A stretch of DNA of 38,952 bases from UBA11996 sp964394975 (lineage in GTDB: Bacteria; Chloroflexota; Dehalococcoidia; Lucifugimonadales; UBA826): NCBI GenBank assembly GCA_964394975.1, contig CAYMZR010000007.1, positions 1 to 38,952 of the forward strand, written 5' to 3'. Below, piece after piece: positions 1-8,290 of this stretch. Made by a program: the position numbers and the translations under genes. The notes under the pieces are model-generated. The model had not been told where the DNA came from and ran no database searches. It worked only from the letters and a program-made list of their open reading frames with translations. Position 1 is the stretch's first letter, and each line of letters starts with the position of its first letter.

Positions 1-1
1 A

Positions 2-682
2 ACAATGGAGCACATATTAGGAACAGATCATTCTGGACGAGATGTTTTTACCAGAACATTGTACGGAGCCAGAATATCGCTTGCTGTAGCGTCAGCGGCA
101 TTATTAAGTGGATTTATTATAGGAACCACACTAGGTATAGTCAGTGGCTACGCCGGTGGGTGGATCGACGAAATAATCACCCGAATAGTAGACATATGGC
201 AGGCTTTACCATTCTTAATGGTAGCCCTAGTATGCGTAATGATATTTGGTCAAAGCACTACTTTATTATTGTCGTTAATGGTTCTTTTAGCCTGGCACCC
301 TTTTGTCAGGGTAATAAGAAGCCAGACCCTGACTATAAAGAACCAGCCATACGTCGATCTTGCAAGGGTAGCCGGAGCATCACTCCCAAGGATCCTTATC
401 CGCCACATACTTCCAGGGGTAATTAACACCGCAGTAGTAATAGCCACATTGAGCGTTGGGTCACTAATCCTAGCCGAAGCTGCCTTAAGTTTTCTAGGAG
501 CTGGCGTACCTGCACCTACTCCCGCCTGGGGAATAATGGTAGCTGAAGCTCGAGGCTATCTAAAAACAGCATGGTGGCCTGCCATATTCCCTGGCATGTC
601 TATCTTTCTGGTAGTTCTATCCCTGAATTTCATGGGGGATTGGCTCAGAGATAAGTTAGATCCTAGACTCCGACAACTTTAG
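2..682 (+). CDS. ABC transporter permease, DppC/OppC family (5' end outside window)
   Basis: Inner-membrane permease of a peptide/nickel-type ABC importer. The reading frame is open from the first complete codon, and the protein begins in the family motif LGTDHSGRDVFTR, which normally lies some 60-90 residues into the protein. The true start and first membrane helix are therefore upstream of the window, and the ATG at 5 is internal. Several hydrophobic helices follow. The ATPase-contacting EAA-type loop (LARVAGASLPRILIRHILP) is near residue 120, and the usual C-terminal signature AALSFLGAG...P.WG is present. It ends in LDPRLRQL, a typical DppC tail. Partner permease, binding protein and ATPases would be expected upstream. 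Substrate cannot be told from sequence. Confidence 0.93.
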   Translation, partial: TMEHILGTDHSGRDVFTRTLYGARISLAVASAALLSGFIIGTTLGIVSGYAGGWIDEIITRIVDIWQALPFLMVALVCVMIFGQSTTLLLSLMVLLAWHPFVRVIRSQTLTIKNQPYVDLARVAGASLPRILIRHILPGVINTAVVIATLSVGSLILAEAALSFLGAGVPAPTPAWGIMVAEARGYLKTAWWPAIFPGMSIFLVVLSLNFMGDWLRDKLDPRLRQL

Positions 683-699
683 TTCAAGGCGATTAAAAC

Positions 700-1075
700 C
701 TAGTTCAGAGAGAGTATGGCCTGATCTGGAGTATACAGAGCCACAGCTGCATACAAATCAGAAAGACATCCGACCGTTATTCCGTCCACTGTCCCATTGG
801 GCTCCGCTCCGCCAGCTTCTCCTGTCGCAAGTTCCCTTTGAATCACACATTGATTGCACAGCATTAGTAGGATTCCCTTTTCTTCCGCTATAGCGGCCGA
901 TCTTTCGCCTTTAGGATCTCCTTCCTTAGCATGTATGTGTGTTATCGTCAAAAAAGAATATCCCTAGCAGATCCACTCCATGCCTCTCTTCTTCCAATTG
1001 AGGCAAAAGCATTGTCTTGACCTTGTAATTGACAGCATTTGCAGTATTTAAAATATAGGCAACTTTGATATCCAT
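700..1075 (-). pseudogene. DsrE/DsrF-family protein, frameshifted
   Basis: Two overlapping minus-strand frames together make one DsrE-like protein of about 125 residues. The first runs from an ATG at 1075 and reads MDIKVAYILNTANAVNYKVK...GIFFFDDNTH, then stops at a TAA near 929. The second frame continues with KEGDPKGERSAAIAEEKG, then LMLCNQCV and GITVGCLSDLYAA, and ends at 700. The join should read roughly DDNTYMLRKGDP. It lies in an ACACACA tract next to a short G run, so dinucleotide slippage plus a one-base loss would explain the break. DsrE-fold proteins often act in sulfur relay with conserved cysteines, and the LCNQC motif survives. A TTG at 951 could start only the C-terminal part. 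A sequencing error is possible but would need two lesions. Confidence 0.75.
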
Positions 1076-1198
1076 GCCCTCATCTATTTTGGAATTTCGC
1101 GTGATATCTCCAAATTTTGTATATACGGTCTCTTAAATATAAAGCACCTCTCTATTTACCCGTAGCAAAGCCCGCAAGGATCCAGCCTGATAACAATC

Positions 1199-1338
1199 AT
1201 TAAATCCAACATAGCATATGACACAAATAGATTATGTGTTTTTACATTAATGTTGCTGATTATCACTTTATAGTTGCTTATTTTACTTTTTTTATATGTA
1301 CAACTGCTTTAATGTTGCTTTATCATATTGGATTTAAT
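1199..1338. repeat. MITE-like AT-rich element with 11-bp inverted ends
   Basis: ATTAAATCCAA at 1199-1209 is exactly inverted at 1328-1338. Inside are direct repeats of TTAATGTTGCT at 1247-1257 and 1309-1319, with a variant TTATAGTTGCT at 1268-1278. The interior is very AT-rich and has no reading frame. No convincing target-site duplication is visible. It sits between a pseudogene and unassigned frames, as a small non-autonomous element or its remnant might, but a structured non-coding RNA cannot be excluded. Confidence 0.4.
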
Positions 1339-1509
1339 TGCTTGTTTACAAACTCAAACCATCTGCAAAAAAACTAACTCAATTTGGGCATAGCCCTCTA
1401 AATTAATAAATCCCAGAACAACAAATTCTAATCTGCCCAGGATTAGTGATATACAAATATTCATGAATATAAATATGCCGAGCAAGAGGATGGTATTGAT
1501 ACAAATTTC

Positions 1510-1797
1510 TTGGTGACCATCATGCAAATCCTTACGGGTCTATCAACATTAGAGGTGCCTGACTTTTCAACCGGACAATTAATATTTGAAAGAATAGTTC
1601 TGAATCAAACTTTTGAAGCTGCTGAGATAGAGCTAAGTCTAAGTTCAAACGCAATACTCAAGGACATTAACACCCTGACAATGACATGTGAGCCGATTAG
1701 AAAAGAGTCCTTACAACAAGATAGGGTATTTCGTAATCCTTACAGGGGGCCGGAAGTGTGCCCAAGAGAATACTATGGTTTCTTGCCTGTCGAATAG
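1510..1797 (+). CDS. Unidentified open frame, possibly a gene remnant
   Basis: The frame is open from 1450 to the stop at 1797, with only a TTG (1510) or an ATG (1522) as possible starts and no convincing ribosome binding site. The translation has normal protein composition (for example LTGLSTLEVPDFSTGQLIFE and NPYRGPEVCPREYYGFLP). The residues upstream of 1510 (EYKYAEQEDGID) also look coding, so this may be the 3' part of a decayed gene whose start is lost. I do not recognise the family. It lies in a gene-poor stretch with other remnants. Confidence 0.3.
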   Translation: MVTIMQILTGLSTLEVPDFSTGQLIFERIVLNQTFEAAEIELSLSSNAILKDINTLTMTCEPIRKESLQQDRVFRNPYRGPEVCPREYYGFLPVE

Positions 1798-2128
1798 AGA
1801 ATTGGCAGATTAAACAGAGGTTCCGGCCGATGCTGGTCGACTAAGTTATCTTCCACTATATAGTCATGTATTTCGAGATACTTTTTCATAAGCTGTACAG
1901 AATGCAACTTATCGATTCTGCAGTGCAACTCAACCCTGGTGCATACAACATTCATTAAGTGATATCTGAACTGCTCCGCCTAACCGTAGCAACTAATCAA
2001 ATTCGTCATCATTTAAAACGTTAGCCATTCGGTAACCCGCTCTACTTAATACTTTTATAATTTCCCTTGGCTTCCAATGATTAAAACGGTTATGTATCAA
2101 AAGGCAAATCAGGGAATATTATATAGAA
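1798..2128. other. Gene-poor stretch, no supported gene
   Basis: No gene can be supported here. A 60-residue minus-strand frame (1773-1955) contains RVELHCRIDK, which faintly recalls the ELHxHxDG metal-binding start of adenosine deaminases with the second His lost. This is too weak to call. The rest has frequent stops on both strands. Confidence 0.4.
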
Positions 2129-2260
2129 ATGGTCCACACAATACTGAGTGTCGAAGATGACTACAAAGGCCCGACGGATATCGCTGACTCAGTTTACGAG
2201 GAATTAACCAAGGGCCCCAAGTTTGTGATTGAAAATTTCCTGCTTATATGTCAGTTATAG
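2129..2260 (+). pseudogene. Short frame, possibly the 3' remnant of a short-chain dehydrogenase
   Basis: A 43-residue frame starts at ATG 2129. It contains DIADSVYEELTKGPKFVIEN, which resembles the C-terminal 'VADAvfeaLgkGPsyvvG' helix-strand of many short-chain dehydrogenases. There is no Rossmann start, and the resemblance rests on about twenty residues, so it may be chance. Confidence 0.2.
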
Positions 2261-2348
2261 CAAGCCAATGAAACAGATCTATTTTACCCAATATGCCTAC
2301 CAATTCAAAGAATAGGTCTACTATTTTAATCAGCTGATAAAACAAAAA

Positions 2349-2379
2349 TGGCCGACATCGGTATTAGCAATGTCGGCCA
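2349..2379 (-). terminator. Rho-independent terminator of the coiled-coil lipoprotein gene
   Basis: TGGCCGACAT (2349-2358) pairs perfectly with ATGTCGGCCA (2370-2379), a 10-bp GC-rich stem with an 11-base loop. Reading on the minus strand, the stem is followed directly by TTTTTGTTTT. It lies 36 bases past the stop of the minus-strand gene ending at 2415. Confidence 0.9.
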
Positions 2380-2414
2380 CTTCCCTTACCCCATTTATAG
2401 AGGTTTATATAAAT

Positions 2415-5249
2415 TTAATCTCGTGACGGAGGAGCTGGTAGGAAGTCTGTTAGAGAGACACCTGATGAACCTGCTAGTGAAGCTGGATTTTGCTCCAATT
2501 GCTCAGCATTCTCGATAGCACCACTTATTACACTAAGTAGACCGAATTCAGCCTCTTGATCCAACTGTTTGACTTGCTCTTCAAGTGACTCAAGTTGTGA
2601 AGCCAACTCTTCCTGTTGCTGATACAAACCCTCAATCGAAGCAAACTTGGCCTCAATTTCTTCGTCGATTGCAGCTAGTTCACCTTCAATCGGAGACATA
2701 CGCTCTTCGTAAAGTTCATCTCGCTCGGCCTCAATTTCTTGTACAGCAATTTCTCGTGCTTCCTCAAAACCTTCTCTCAAATTATTTATGTCTTCCTCAA
2801 TTTCTCGACGCTCATTTTCTATAGCTTCTCTCTTGTCTTTGAAATCTCTATCAATCTGTTTGTGGGAGTCTCTAACCTCATTATCAAAATCTCTCCACAT
2901 CTCCTTCATACCCTTCTCCGTATCTCTTCTCTTCCCATCCATTTCAACTCGAACTAGCTCCCACATCTGTTCTTGCTGGTCTTCAATCTCTCTTTGACGG
3001 GTGCGCTGCCATTCGTCAAATCCGCTCCACAGTTCTTCCTCATATTGTTGTCGCTCTTTTTCCCAGGGTCCGCGCTGATTCTCAATATCTCTTTGCTTTT
3101 GCTTAAGAACGTTTCTCTCTTTATCAAGAGCCATTCTCTTCTCATGTAAAGGTCTCTGTTGATCCTCCAGTTCTCTCATGAAATTATGCAGTCGTTCCAT
3201 CTCCTCTTCTATCTCTCGCACTTCACTTCTAGCATTTTCAACCGCCTGGTTTTTGGCCTGACGCCCTTGATCCTTTGAGTTGTGAAGGTCGCTGATAGTG
3301 TTTTCAATATTCTCTATCTCATCACGTATCTCTTCTGCCCTACCGCCAGAGTCGCCTGCATTCGTACTGTCATCAGTGACCGTGAATTCAGCATCTAGTG
3401 CTGCCAGAGCATTGTTTCTATCAGCCTCTGCATTTGCCATCAGATCCTGAATTTCCGCATCGAGTTGACTCTGATCAGGTGCTCCTGTAGACCCGGCGTT
3501 GATAATGTTCTGCTTGGCCGTAACCTCGGCATCCCACTTCTCTCGTATATCGTGAATCAGGCTGTCCAATGAATTCTTCTCTGCCAAGGCTGCCGTGTAG
3601 GCAGGGTCTGCAGAGGTGGGCTGATCTGAAATGGTATTCAGCTCTGCCTCAAGAATGCTTATTTCTTGGTTAAGTGTGCCAATTGATATAGTACGCTCAA
3701 GATGGGCCGGATTAGCGTAAGGCTCACCGAGTATGAATTCCGGAATGTTGGCTAGCTGAGCTTTCAGATTTTCAACCGCCGCTAAAGCACCTGGATAAAC
3801 CGGATTCTCTACCGTTTGAGCCGTAGTAGTACCGTCGGCATTTGTTGTGTCAACCGTATTAGTCTCAGGCGTATTTGCCAAGGCCGATTCCGCATCGGCC
3901 AACTGACCCGATATATTATGGTATTCAGGGTTTCCCAGTTCGTCCTGAAGATTTGCCGGCAGGGAATTCATTACATTCTGATGGTCATTAACCTCGTTGC
4001 GCATTCCCTCAATATTTGCAATCAACTGGCTTCTCAGAGCCGAATCATCAGTGGCACCGGCCCCTGTCTCAAAAGCTTGTAAATTCTCCATAGCCTGAGC
4101 CAATTTAGCTTCTTGGTATGCTAGCTGTTCCTGAAAATTGATGTTGATTTCATCCAAAGCAACTTGAGCCATACTGGCATCTCCAGCCGCCCCGGTGTCA
4201 TCAGAAGCCTGAGCTCTTTTAAGAGCTATTTCTTCTGTCCGTGCCTCAAAATCTGCCCAAATCTCATCAGTCCTCTTAGCATGGTCATCCCAATTTAGCT
4301 GCCTTGGGGCAGTTTGGGTCTGCTGTTGCTCATTTGTGGCTTCTCTTAATTGCCTGCGAAGATCATCCAATTTATCATGCTGTTCTTTAATCATCTGATT
4401 TGCATCTTGGCCAGAGTTTGCAGAACCACCGAATTGATTTGGAGGTGTTTCCTGTATGTCGCGTTTCTCCCTTCTGAGTTGCTGCGCCTGCTCTTCCAGG
4501 GGTCTCATCATGTCATGGAGCTCCATCCGAGCTTCTTCTATTTGCATTTGCTCGACATCGATCTCAAAGTAAAGATCGTCTATATCTTTCCAAGCCTGAT
4601 GTATGGCCTCCATTTCCTGATTAAATGGATTATTTTCCTCGTATTCTTTTCTCATATTCTCGACGTCGCGGTGAGCTTCATCTCTCTCGTCATCCCATGC
4701 TCGCCACATTGCCTTAGACGTCTTCTGAGCTTCCTCTTCCCTCGCTCTCATCTCAAATTCAAGATTTTCCCAGGTGCTCTGCCCATTCTCCTCCATCTCT
4801 GACCTTCTCTGCTGAATCGTTTCCTCTATTTCACCATGAAGCCTTTCCTTCTCGTCCTTTAGATCTCTCTGCCTCTCTTCCAGCTCCTGAAACCTAGCAT
4901 CTATTTGTCGTTTATATTCTTCTCTTGCCTGATCCCCTTCCATATATACGGTGTCAAAACGCTCCCGCATCTCTTCGTCAAATTCCTTGCCGATTTCTTC
5001 AGCCTGTTGATAGAGACCTTCCTTCTGCCTTTCTAAAGCTTCTATTTCAGCTTCAATCGGGGCTACTTGCTCTTCTATAGCATTGATTTGATCCACAAGC
5101 GGATCAACCTCATTAGTTTGTATTTCGAGTATTCTGGCTCTTAAATCAACCACTCCCTGAGCCTGTTCCACATCAACGATTCCACAGGCAGCAAAGGCTG
5201 CACCAACAATCCCAATAACCGATATTTTCATCAGGGCTTTCTTGAACAT
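2415..5249 (-). CDS. Large coiled-coil lipoprotein with mirrored modules
   Basis: A 944-residue secreted, probably lipid-anchored protein of unknown function. Residues 1-21 are a lipoprotein-type signal (MFKKALMK, hydrophobic core, FAA) with Cys22 as the likely lipidated residue; Phe at -3 is unusual. Residues about 30-265 and 640-900 are highly charged heptad-like helix rich in Glu, Arg, Gln and Lys. The central 270-630 is richer in Ala, Asn, Thr and Gly and less regular. Related segments occur in mirrored order: PIEAE...EGLYQQ (64-82) and PIEGE...EGLYQQ (853-878); a Trp block with W160/W182 and W763/W785 at the same 22-residue spacing; MRPLEEQ (247-253) and QRPLHEK (698-704). This suggests the chain folds back into an antiparallel rod with the centre as tip. 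The C-terminus is Pro-rich. A GGGGGA ribosome site precedes the ATG. It is monocistronic, with a terminator downstream. Confidence 0.9.
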   Translation of the reverse strand: MFKKALMKISVIGIVGAAFAACGIVDVEQAQGVVDLRARILEIQTNEVDPLVDQINAIEEQVAPIEAEIEALERQKEGLYQQAEEIGKEFDEEMRERFDTVYMEGDQAREEYKRQIDARFQELEERQRDLKDEKERLHGEIEETIQQRRSEMEENGQSTWENLEFEMRAREEEAQKTSKAMWRAWDDERDEAHRDVENMRKEYEENNPFNQEMEAIHQAWKDIDDLYFEIDVEQMQIEEARMELHDMMRPLEEQAQQLRREKRDIQETPPNQFGGSANSGQDANQMIKEQHDKLDDLRRQLREATNEQQQTQTAPRQLNWDDHAKRTDEIWADFEARTEEIALKRAQASDDTGAAGDASMAQVALDEININFQEQLAYQEAKLAQAMENLQAFETGAGATDDSALRSQLIANIEGMRNEVNDHQNVMNSLPANLQDELGNPEYHNISGQLADAESALANTPETNTVDTTNADGTTTAQTVENPVYPGALAAVENLKAQLANIPEFILGEPYANPAHLERTISIGTLNQEISILEAELNTISDQPTSADPAYTAALAEKNSLDSLIHDIREKWDAEVTAKQNIINAGSTGAPDQSQLDAEIQDLMANAEADRNNALAALDAEFTVTDDSTNAGDSGGRAEEIRDEIENIENTISDLHNSKDQGRQAKNQAVENARSEVREIEEEMERLHNFMRELEDQQRPLHEKRMALDKERNVLKQKQRDIENQRGPWEKERQQYEEELWSGFDEWQRTRQREIEDQQEQMWELVRVEMDGKRRDTEKGMKEMWRDFDNEVRDSHKQIDRDFKDKREAIENERREIEEDINNLREGFEEAREIAVQEIEAERDELYEERMSPIEGELAAIDEEIEAKFASIEGLYQQQEELASQLESLEEQVKQLDQEAEFGLLSVISGAIENAEQLEQNPASLAGSSGVSLTDFLPAPPSRD

Positions 5250-5433
5250 TTTTTAAAGTCCCCCAGCAATTTCTCTCATTTTTGAAGACGATCCATTCTA
5301 TTTTACTACTTTACGATGATTTCTTGAACGGGTTCGCGGGAAAGATACCGACAATTACCCAAACTAAAATCTACGTGACGGAATTAAAACACATATTCAG
5401 ACTAGATTCATGAGTGTTGCCACGTTACTATGG

Positions 5434-5505
5434 CAGGTGGTTTCACCTGATTCCAATTGTTTGCGTTAACATAGTGAATTAGCCTGCCAGAATGCCTTTG
5501 AGGCA
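5434..5505. promoter_or_regulatory. Two short inverted repeats upstream of the thioesterase gene
   Basis: In the 268-bp divergent intergenic region, CAGGTG-GTTT-CACCTG is a perfect palindrome at 5434-5449. TGCCT-TTG-AGGCA at 5493-5505 would hide the only Shine-Dalgarno-like GAGG before the ATG at 5518. The first could be an operator and the second a translational control hairpin. No clear -35/-10 pair was found. Confidence 0.35.
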
Positions 5506-5517
5506 ACAAAAACAATA

Positions 5518-5982
5518 ATGAAAATATACGAGCAAATAATGGGCAAGGAAAATTTTAGATTCAAACATACCCTCCGGGTGCGCTGGAAAGAATGTGACGT
5601 ACAGGGAATAGCATATTACGGCAGTTATATCGATTTTATAGATGTAGCACAAGCCGAATATTTCCGAAACTTAGGTATTCTTACTCACCATCCGGACAAA
5701 AGGGAAATTTTTGACCTAGCAGCAGTAAAAGTGACTTTGGAATACAAAAGTCCTGCAAAAATAGATGAGCTCATAGATGTGTTCTTTAAAGTAGAAAAAA
5801 TTGGAAATTCCAGCCTCGACAAAAGATCAGAAATATACCGAAATGGTACAAACGAATTGCTATGCAGTGGGCAATCCGTCTCTGTGAATTTTGATTCAGA
5901 CCGAGGTACCTCACGTAAGGTCCCGAGCGAAATAAAGGATATAATCGAAAAGTTCGAATCAATAGAACAGGAAAATAAATAA
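5518..5982 (+). CDS. Acyl-CoA thioesterase, 4HBT/YbgC-like hotdog fold
   Basis: A 154-residue single hotdog domain that probably hydrolyses an acyl-CoA in the cytosol. The N-terminal signature RVRWKECDVQGIAYYGSYIDF carries the 4HBT catalytic Asp (Asp27, in the 'D..G..Y...Y' motif). The family's usual His/Asn two positions after the Tyr is replaced here (YYGSY). The conserved core strand LEYKSPAKIDELIDV follows. Length is close to the usual 130-150 residues. The start is uncertain: ATG 5518 has a distant GAGG, and a second ATG at 5539 would remove seven residues. It is followed after 15 bases by the cyclophilin gene, so the two are probably co-transcribed. Acyl substrate unknown. Confidence 0.88.
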   Translation: MKIYEQIMGKENFRFKHTLRVRWKECDVQGIAYYGSYIDFIDVAQAEYFRNLGILTHHPDKREIFDLAAVKVTLEYKSPAKIDELIDVFFKVEKIGNSSLDKRSEIYRNGTNELLCSGQSVSVNFDSDRGTSRKVPSEIKDIIEKFESIEQENK

Positions 5983-5997
5983 ATTAAAGGTCAAATA

Positions 5998-6525
5998 ATG
6001 AGCGATAAACCCTATACTCAGCCTCCTGAATTTTGCCTAGACCCAGAAAAGAATTATAAAGCGGTAATAGAAATGGATAATGGGAATAAAATCACCATTG
6101 ATTTATTATCCAAAGAGGCTCCAAAAACAGTAAATAATTTCGTTTTCCTGGCGAGAGACGGCTATTACGACGGTATAACCTTCCACAGAGTGATACCTGG
6201 ATTTATGGCACAGTCAGGCGACCCCACTGGAACAGGTTCCGGTGGGCCCGGCTATAATTTTGACGATGAATTCCACAACGATGCAAAGCATGATTCCGCA
6301 GGAATTCTATCCATGGCAAACCGCGGAGTTATCAACGGAATGGGAACAAATGGAAGCCAGTTCTTTATAACATTTGCCCCGACCCCTCACCTTGACGGCA
6401 ATCACAGCGTATTTGGCAGGGTATCAGACGGAATGGAAGCCGTTCTCGCTATCAGTGAAAGAGACCCTGGAAGCGCTACTACCCCCGGCGAAGCCATGAA
6501 ATCCGTAACTATAGTTGAAGAATAG
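5998..6525 (+). CDS. Peptidyl-prolyl cis-trans isomerase, cyclophilin type
   Basis: A 175-residue cytosolic cyclophilin (no signal peptide) that speeds Xaa-Pro isomerisation during folding. The active site is intact: FHRVIPGFMAQSGDP gives Arg64, Phe69, Met70 and Gln72. GPGYNFDDEF, SMANRG and GSQFFITFAPTPHLDGNHSVFGRV follow in the normal order. The position that binds cyclosporin through Trp in eukaryotes is His (LDGNH), common in bacteria. The AAAGG ribosome site 9 bases before ATG 5998 fits well. It is the second gene of a short operon after the thioesterase. Confident on family; clients unknown. Confidence 0.95.
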   Translation: MSDKPYTQPPEFCLDPEKNYKAVIEMDNGNKITIDLLSKEAPKTVNNFVFLARDGYYDGITFHRVIPGFMAQSGDPTGTGSGGPGYNFDDEFHNDAKHDSAGILSMANRGVINGMGTNGSQFFITFAPTPHLDGNHSVFGRVSDGMEAVLAISERDPGSATTPGEAMKSVTIVEE

Positions 6526-6664
6526 ACGAACCCATTTGAGAACTAATAATCAATAACCAGACTATTGGTACGTTCCCCAAGGATATAAGAACAGCTGCCG
6601 AAGCAAGATCTTTTGATTTGGCATACAGCTCGTGTCTTTCAAAACTTTTTCTGTGCATTCAATT

Positions 6665-7489
6665 TCAATTTGTTCTATCAAACTCAGTTAGACTAAAATC
6701 TGTCCATTTCAAATTAGCTCCAAGTAATATTGCGCCTCTTAGGTCGGATTCTGTAAGATCTGCCAAAGTTAAATCCGCTTCCTGAAAGTCTGTAAAAACA
6801 AGATTGGCCTTTATAAGCTTTGCCATTTGCAAACTAGCTCCCCTGAACATGCATCTTCTCAAACTAGCTTCAGTTAAATCAGCATTATCGAGGCGAGCAA
6901 ATTCCAATTTGGATGAATTCAAAACAGCATTAGCCAATATGGAACCCGTAAGATTTATTCGGGTCATATCAGAGCCATTCATAGAAGCTGATGTGAAATC
7001 AGAAGAACTTGCATCCGCACCTATCAATTTGGCGCTCCTCAGGGTAGCCATAGTCAAATCTGTGTTTTGAATTATGGCGCCAGACAAATCAGCTCCGCGT
7101 AGGTTAGAACTAACCAAAGAAGAGTTAGATAGATTTACTCCTCCGGTCATAAATGCCCCGCTCATATTGGACCCTGTTAGATCACAGCTAGATAGATCGG
7201 AGGCATATAAGCGAGCTTCCATCAAATAAGTATCACTAAGGTCAGAGCCGCTTAGATCCGAATCCCGTAGATTTGCTTCCGCTAAAATACCTTCAGATGA
7301 CTTAACATTGGACAAGTTAGAGCCGCTTAGATTAGCTCCCCTAAAATTAATCCCACGAATGTCAGCACCAGACAAATCGACACCACTCAAAACTGCTCTG
7401 TGTAGGTTTAAACCTGTGAGGTCTTGGCCAGAAAGACTACCGCCTTCATCAAAAATCTCTAATACTTGTTTCTCAGTAAGCGTAGACAC
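6665..7489 (-). CDS. Pentapeptide-repeat protein
   Basis: A 274-residue protein. After a 16-residue leader (STLTEKQVLEIFDEGG) it is nearly all pentapeptide repeats of the A(D/N)LxG type, such as LSGVDLSGADIRGINFRGANLSG and ADLTLADLTESDLRGAILLGANL. About fifty repeats are expected to form a right-handed four-sided beta-helix. Serine is unusually frequent at repeat positions. Known members include DNA-mimic gyrase protectors (Qnr, MfpA), but most have no known role and nothing here points to a specific one. The start is GTG 7489. It is transcribed alone, convergent to the cyclophilin gene. Confidence 0.93.
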   Translation of the reverse strand: MSTLTEKQVLEIFDEGGSLSGQDLTGLNLHRAVLSGVDLSGADIRGINFRGANLSGSNLSNVKSSEGILAEANLRDSDLSGSDLSDTYLMEARLYASDLSSCDLTGSNMSGAFMTGGVNLSNSSLVSSNLRGADLSGAIIQNTDLTMATLRSAKLIGADASSSDFTSASMNGSDMTRINLTGSILANAVLNSSKLEFARLDNADLTEASLRRCMFRGASLQMAKLIKANLVFTDFQEADLTLADLTESDLRGAILLGANLKWTDFSLTEFDRTN

Positions 7490-7614
7490 AAATTATATTT
7501 ACCGGGTTCCTTCAATAAATGTTGATTTAGGAATATTATTTCAATTTAATGAAAAATTATATTAATCTACAAATAATTTCTTAGATACCAATTAATTTTA
7601 ATGTGAGGGTAAAT

Positions 7615-7908
7615 GTGTTTATTGTCCAACGAACCTACACGCCTAAGCCTGGTAAAGGAGGTCTAACGGATCTTCTAAAAATGGTGAACAAAAACACCAT
7701 TGCAATCGGCCTTCCCAAAGTGAAAATATATAGAAAATTCTTGGGGCCACATGGCACTATGGTTACTACTCAAGAATGGGAATCTATTGAGGATTACAAT
7801 AATTCCAGGGATATAGTCAGACAGACCAAGGAAATAACTTCTATATTTGAAAAAATATATCCGCTTTTGGACAACACACATATCACTGAAATTCTAGAAT
7901 CCGCCTAA
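7615..7908 (+). CDS. Small dimeric alpha/beta-barrel protein, NIPSNAP/ABM-like
   Basis: A protein of about 97 residues with the look of a ferredoxin-like dimeric alpha/beta barrel: MFIVQRTYTPKPGKGG at the N-terminus, then an amphipathic helix, a strand with TMVTTQEWESIEDYNN, and a closing helix. NIPSNAP and antibiotic-biosynthesis monooxygenase families share this pattern. I prefer the GTG at 7615 because GAGGG (7605-7609) lies just upstream. The GTG at 7603 gives four more residues but has no ribosome site. It lies just before the broken GMC oxidoreductase, with which it may once have formed an operon. Function unknown. Confidence 0.7.
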   Translation: MFIVQRTYTPKPGKGGLTDLLKMVNKNTIAIGLPKVKIYRKFLGPHGTMVTTQEWESIEDYNNSRDIVRQTKEITSIFEKIYPLLDNTHITEILESA

Positions 7909-7952
7909 ATATCCAGCTCCTGACACCTCGCAAAACCCAGAAGGAGACTCGA

Positions 7953-8207
7953 TTGGACATTGAAAATAATAAGGTAGACGTTTTGGTCATAGGGGCAGGT
8001 GCCTCGGGGGCAGCATTCTCTTGGAAATTAGCAAAATCTGGAATTAAGGTGATGTGTCTAGAACAAGGTGATTGGATAGATCCATTAACTGACTATTCAA
8101 CTTCAAAGTCAGATTGGGAAATACACAGACAAACGGACTTTAATCCTAATCCTAATCTTAGATCCTTGCATGTAGATTATCCGATCAACGATACCAAAAG
8201 GATATGA
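7953..8207 (+). pseudogene. GMC-family oxidoreductase, N-terminal fragment
   Basis: This keeps only the first 84 residues of a protein normally about 500-570 long. The FAD-binding Rossmann start is intact (VDVLVIGAGASGAAFSWKLAKSG, with an acidic residue closing the second strand in CLEQGDW). It continues with SDWEIHRQTDFNPNPNLR and DYPIND, as in choline dehydrogenase-like GMC enzymes, then stops just before the FAD-contacting 'GGS' segment. The TTG start at 7953 has a strong AAGGAG site, so the 5' end was once a real gene. After the stop, a different frame reads KGYDLEHGKNFKLLEKVRERGQ briefly, which may be fused debris. The convergent sulfatase ends at 8291, so the missing 3' part was replaced or deleted. 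Confidence 0.8.
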
Positions 8208-8290
8208 TTTGGAACACGGAAAAAACTTCAAATTATTGGAAAAAGTTAGGGAGAGAGGCCAAATTTGGAGAAACCCGTAGGCCGGATTTT

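Noticed and set aside
1773..1955. Minus-strand frame resembling an adenosine deaminase N-terminus (VELHCRID)
   Set aside because: The match is about ten residues with one metal His missing and no downstream similarity, so it is not called.
4350..4802. 150-residue plus-strand open frame
   Set aside because: It is a shadow of the Glu/Arg-rich coiled-coil gene; such codons give long hydrophobic antisense frames.
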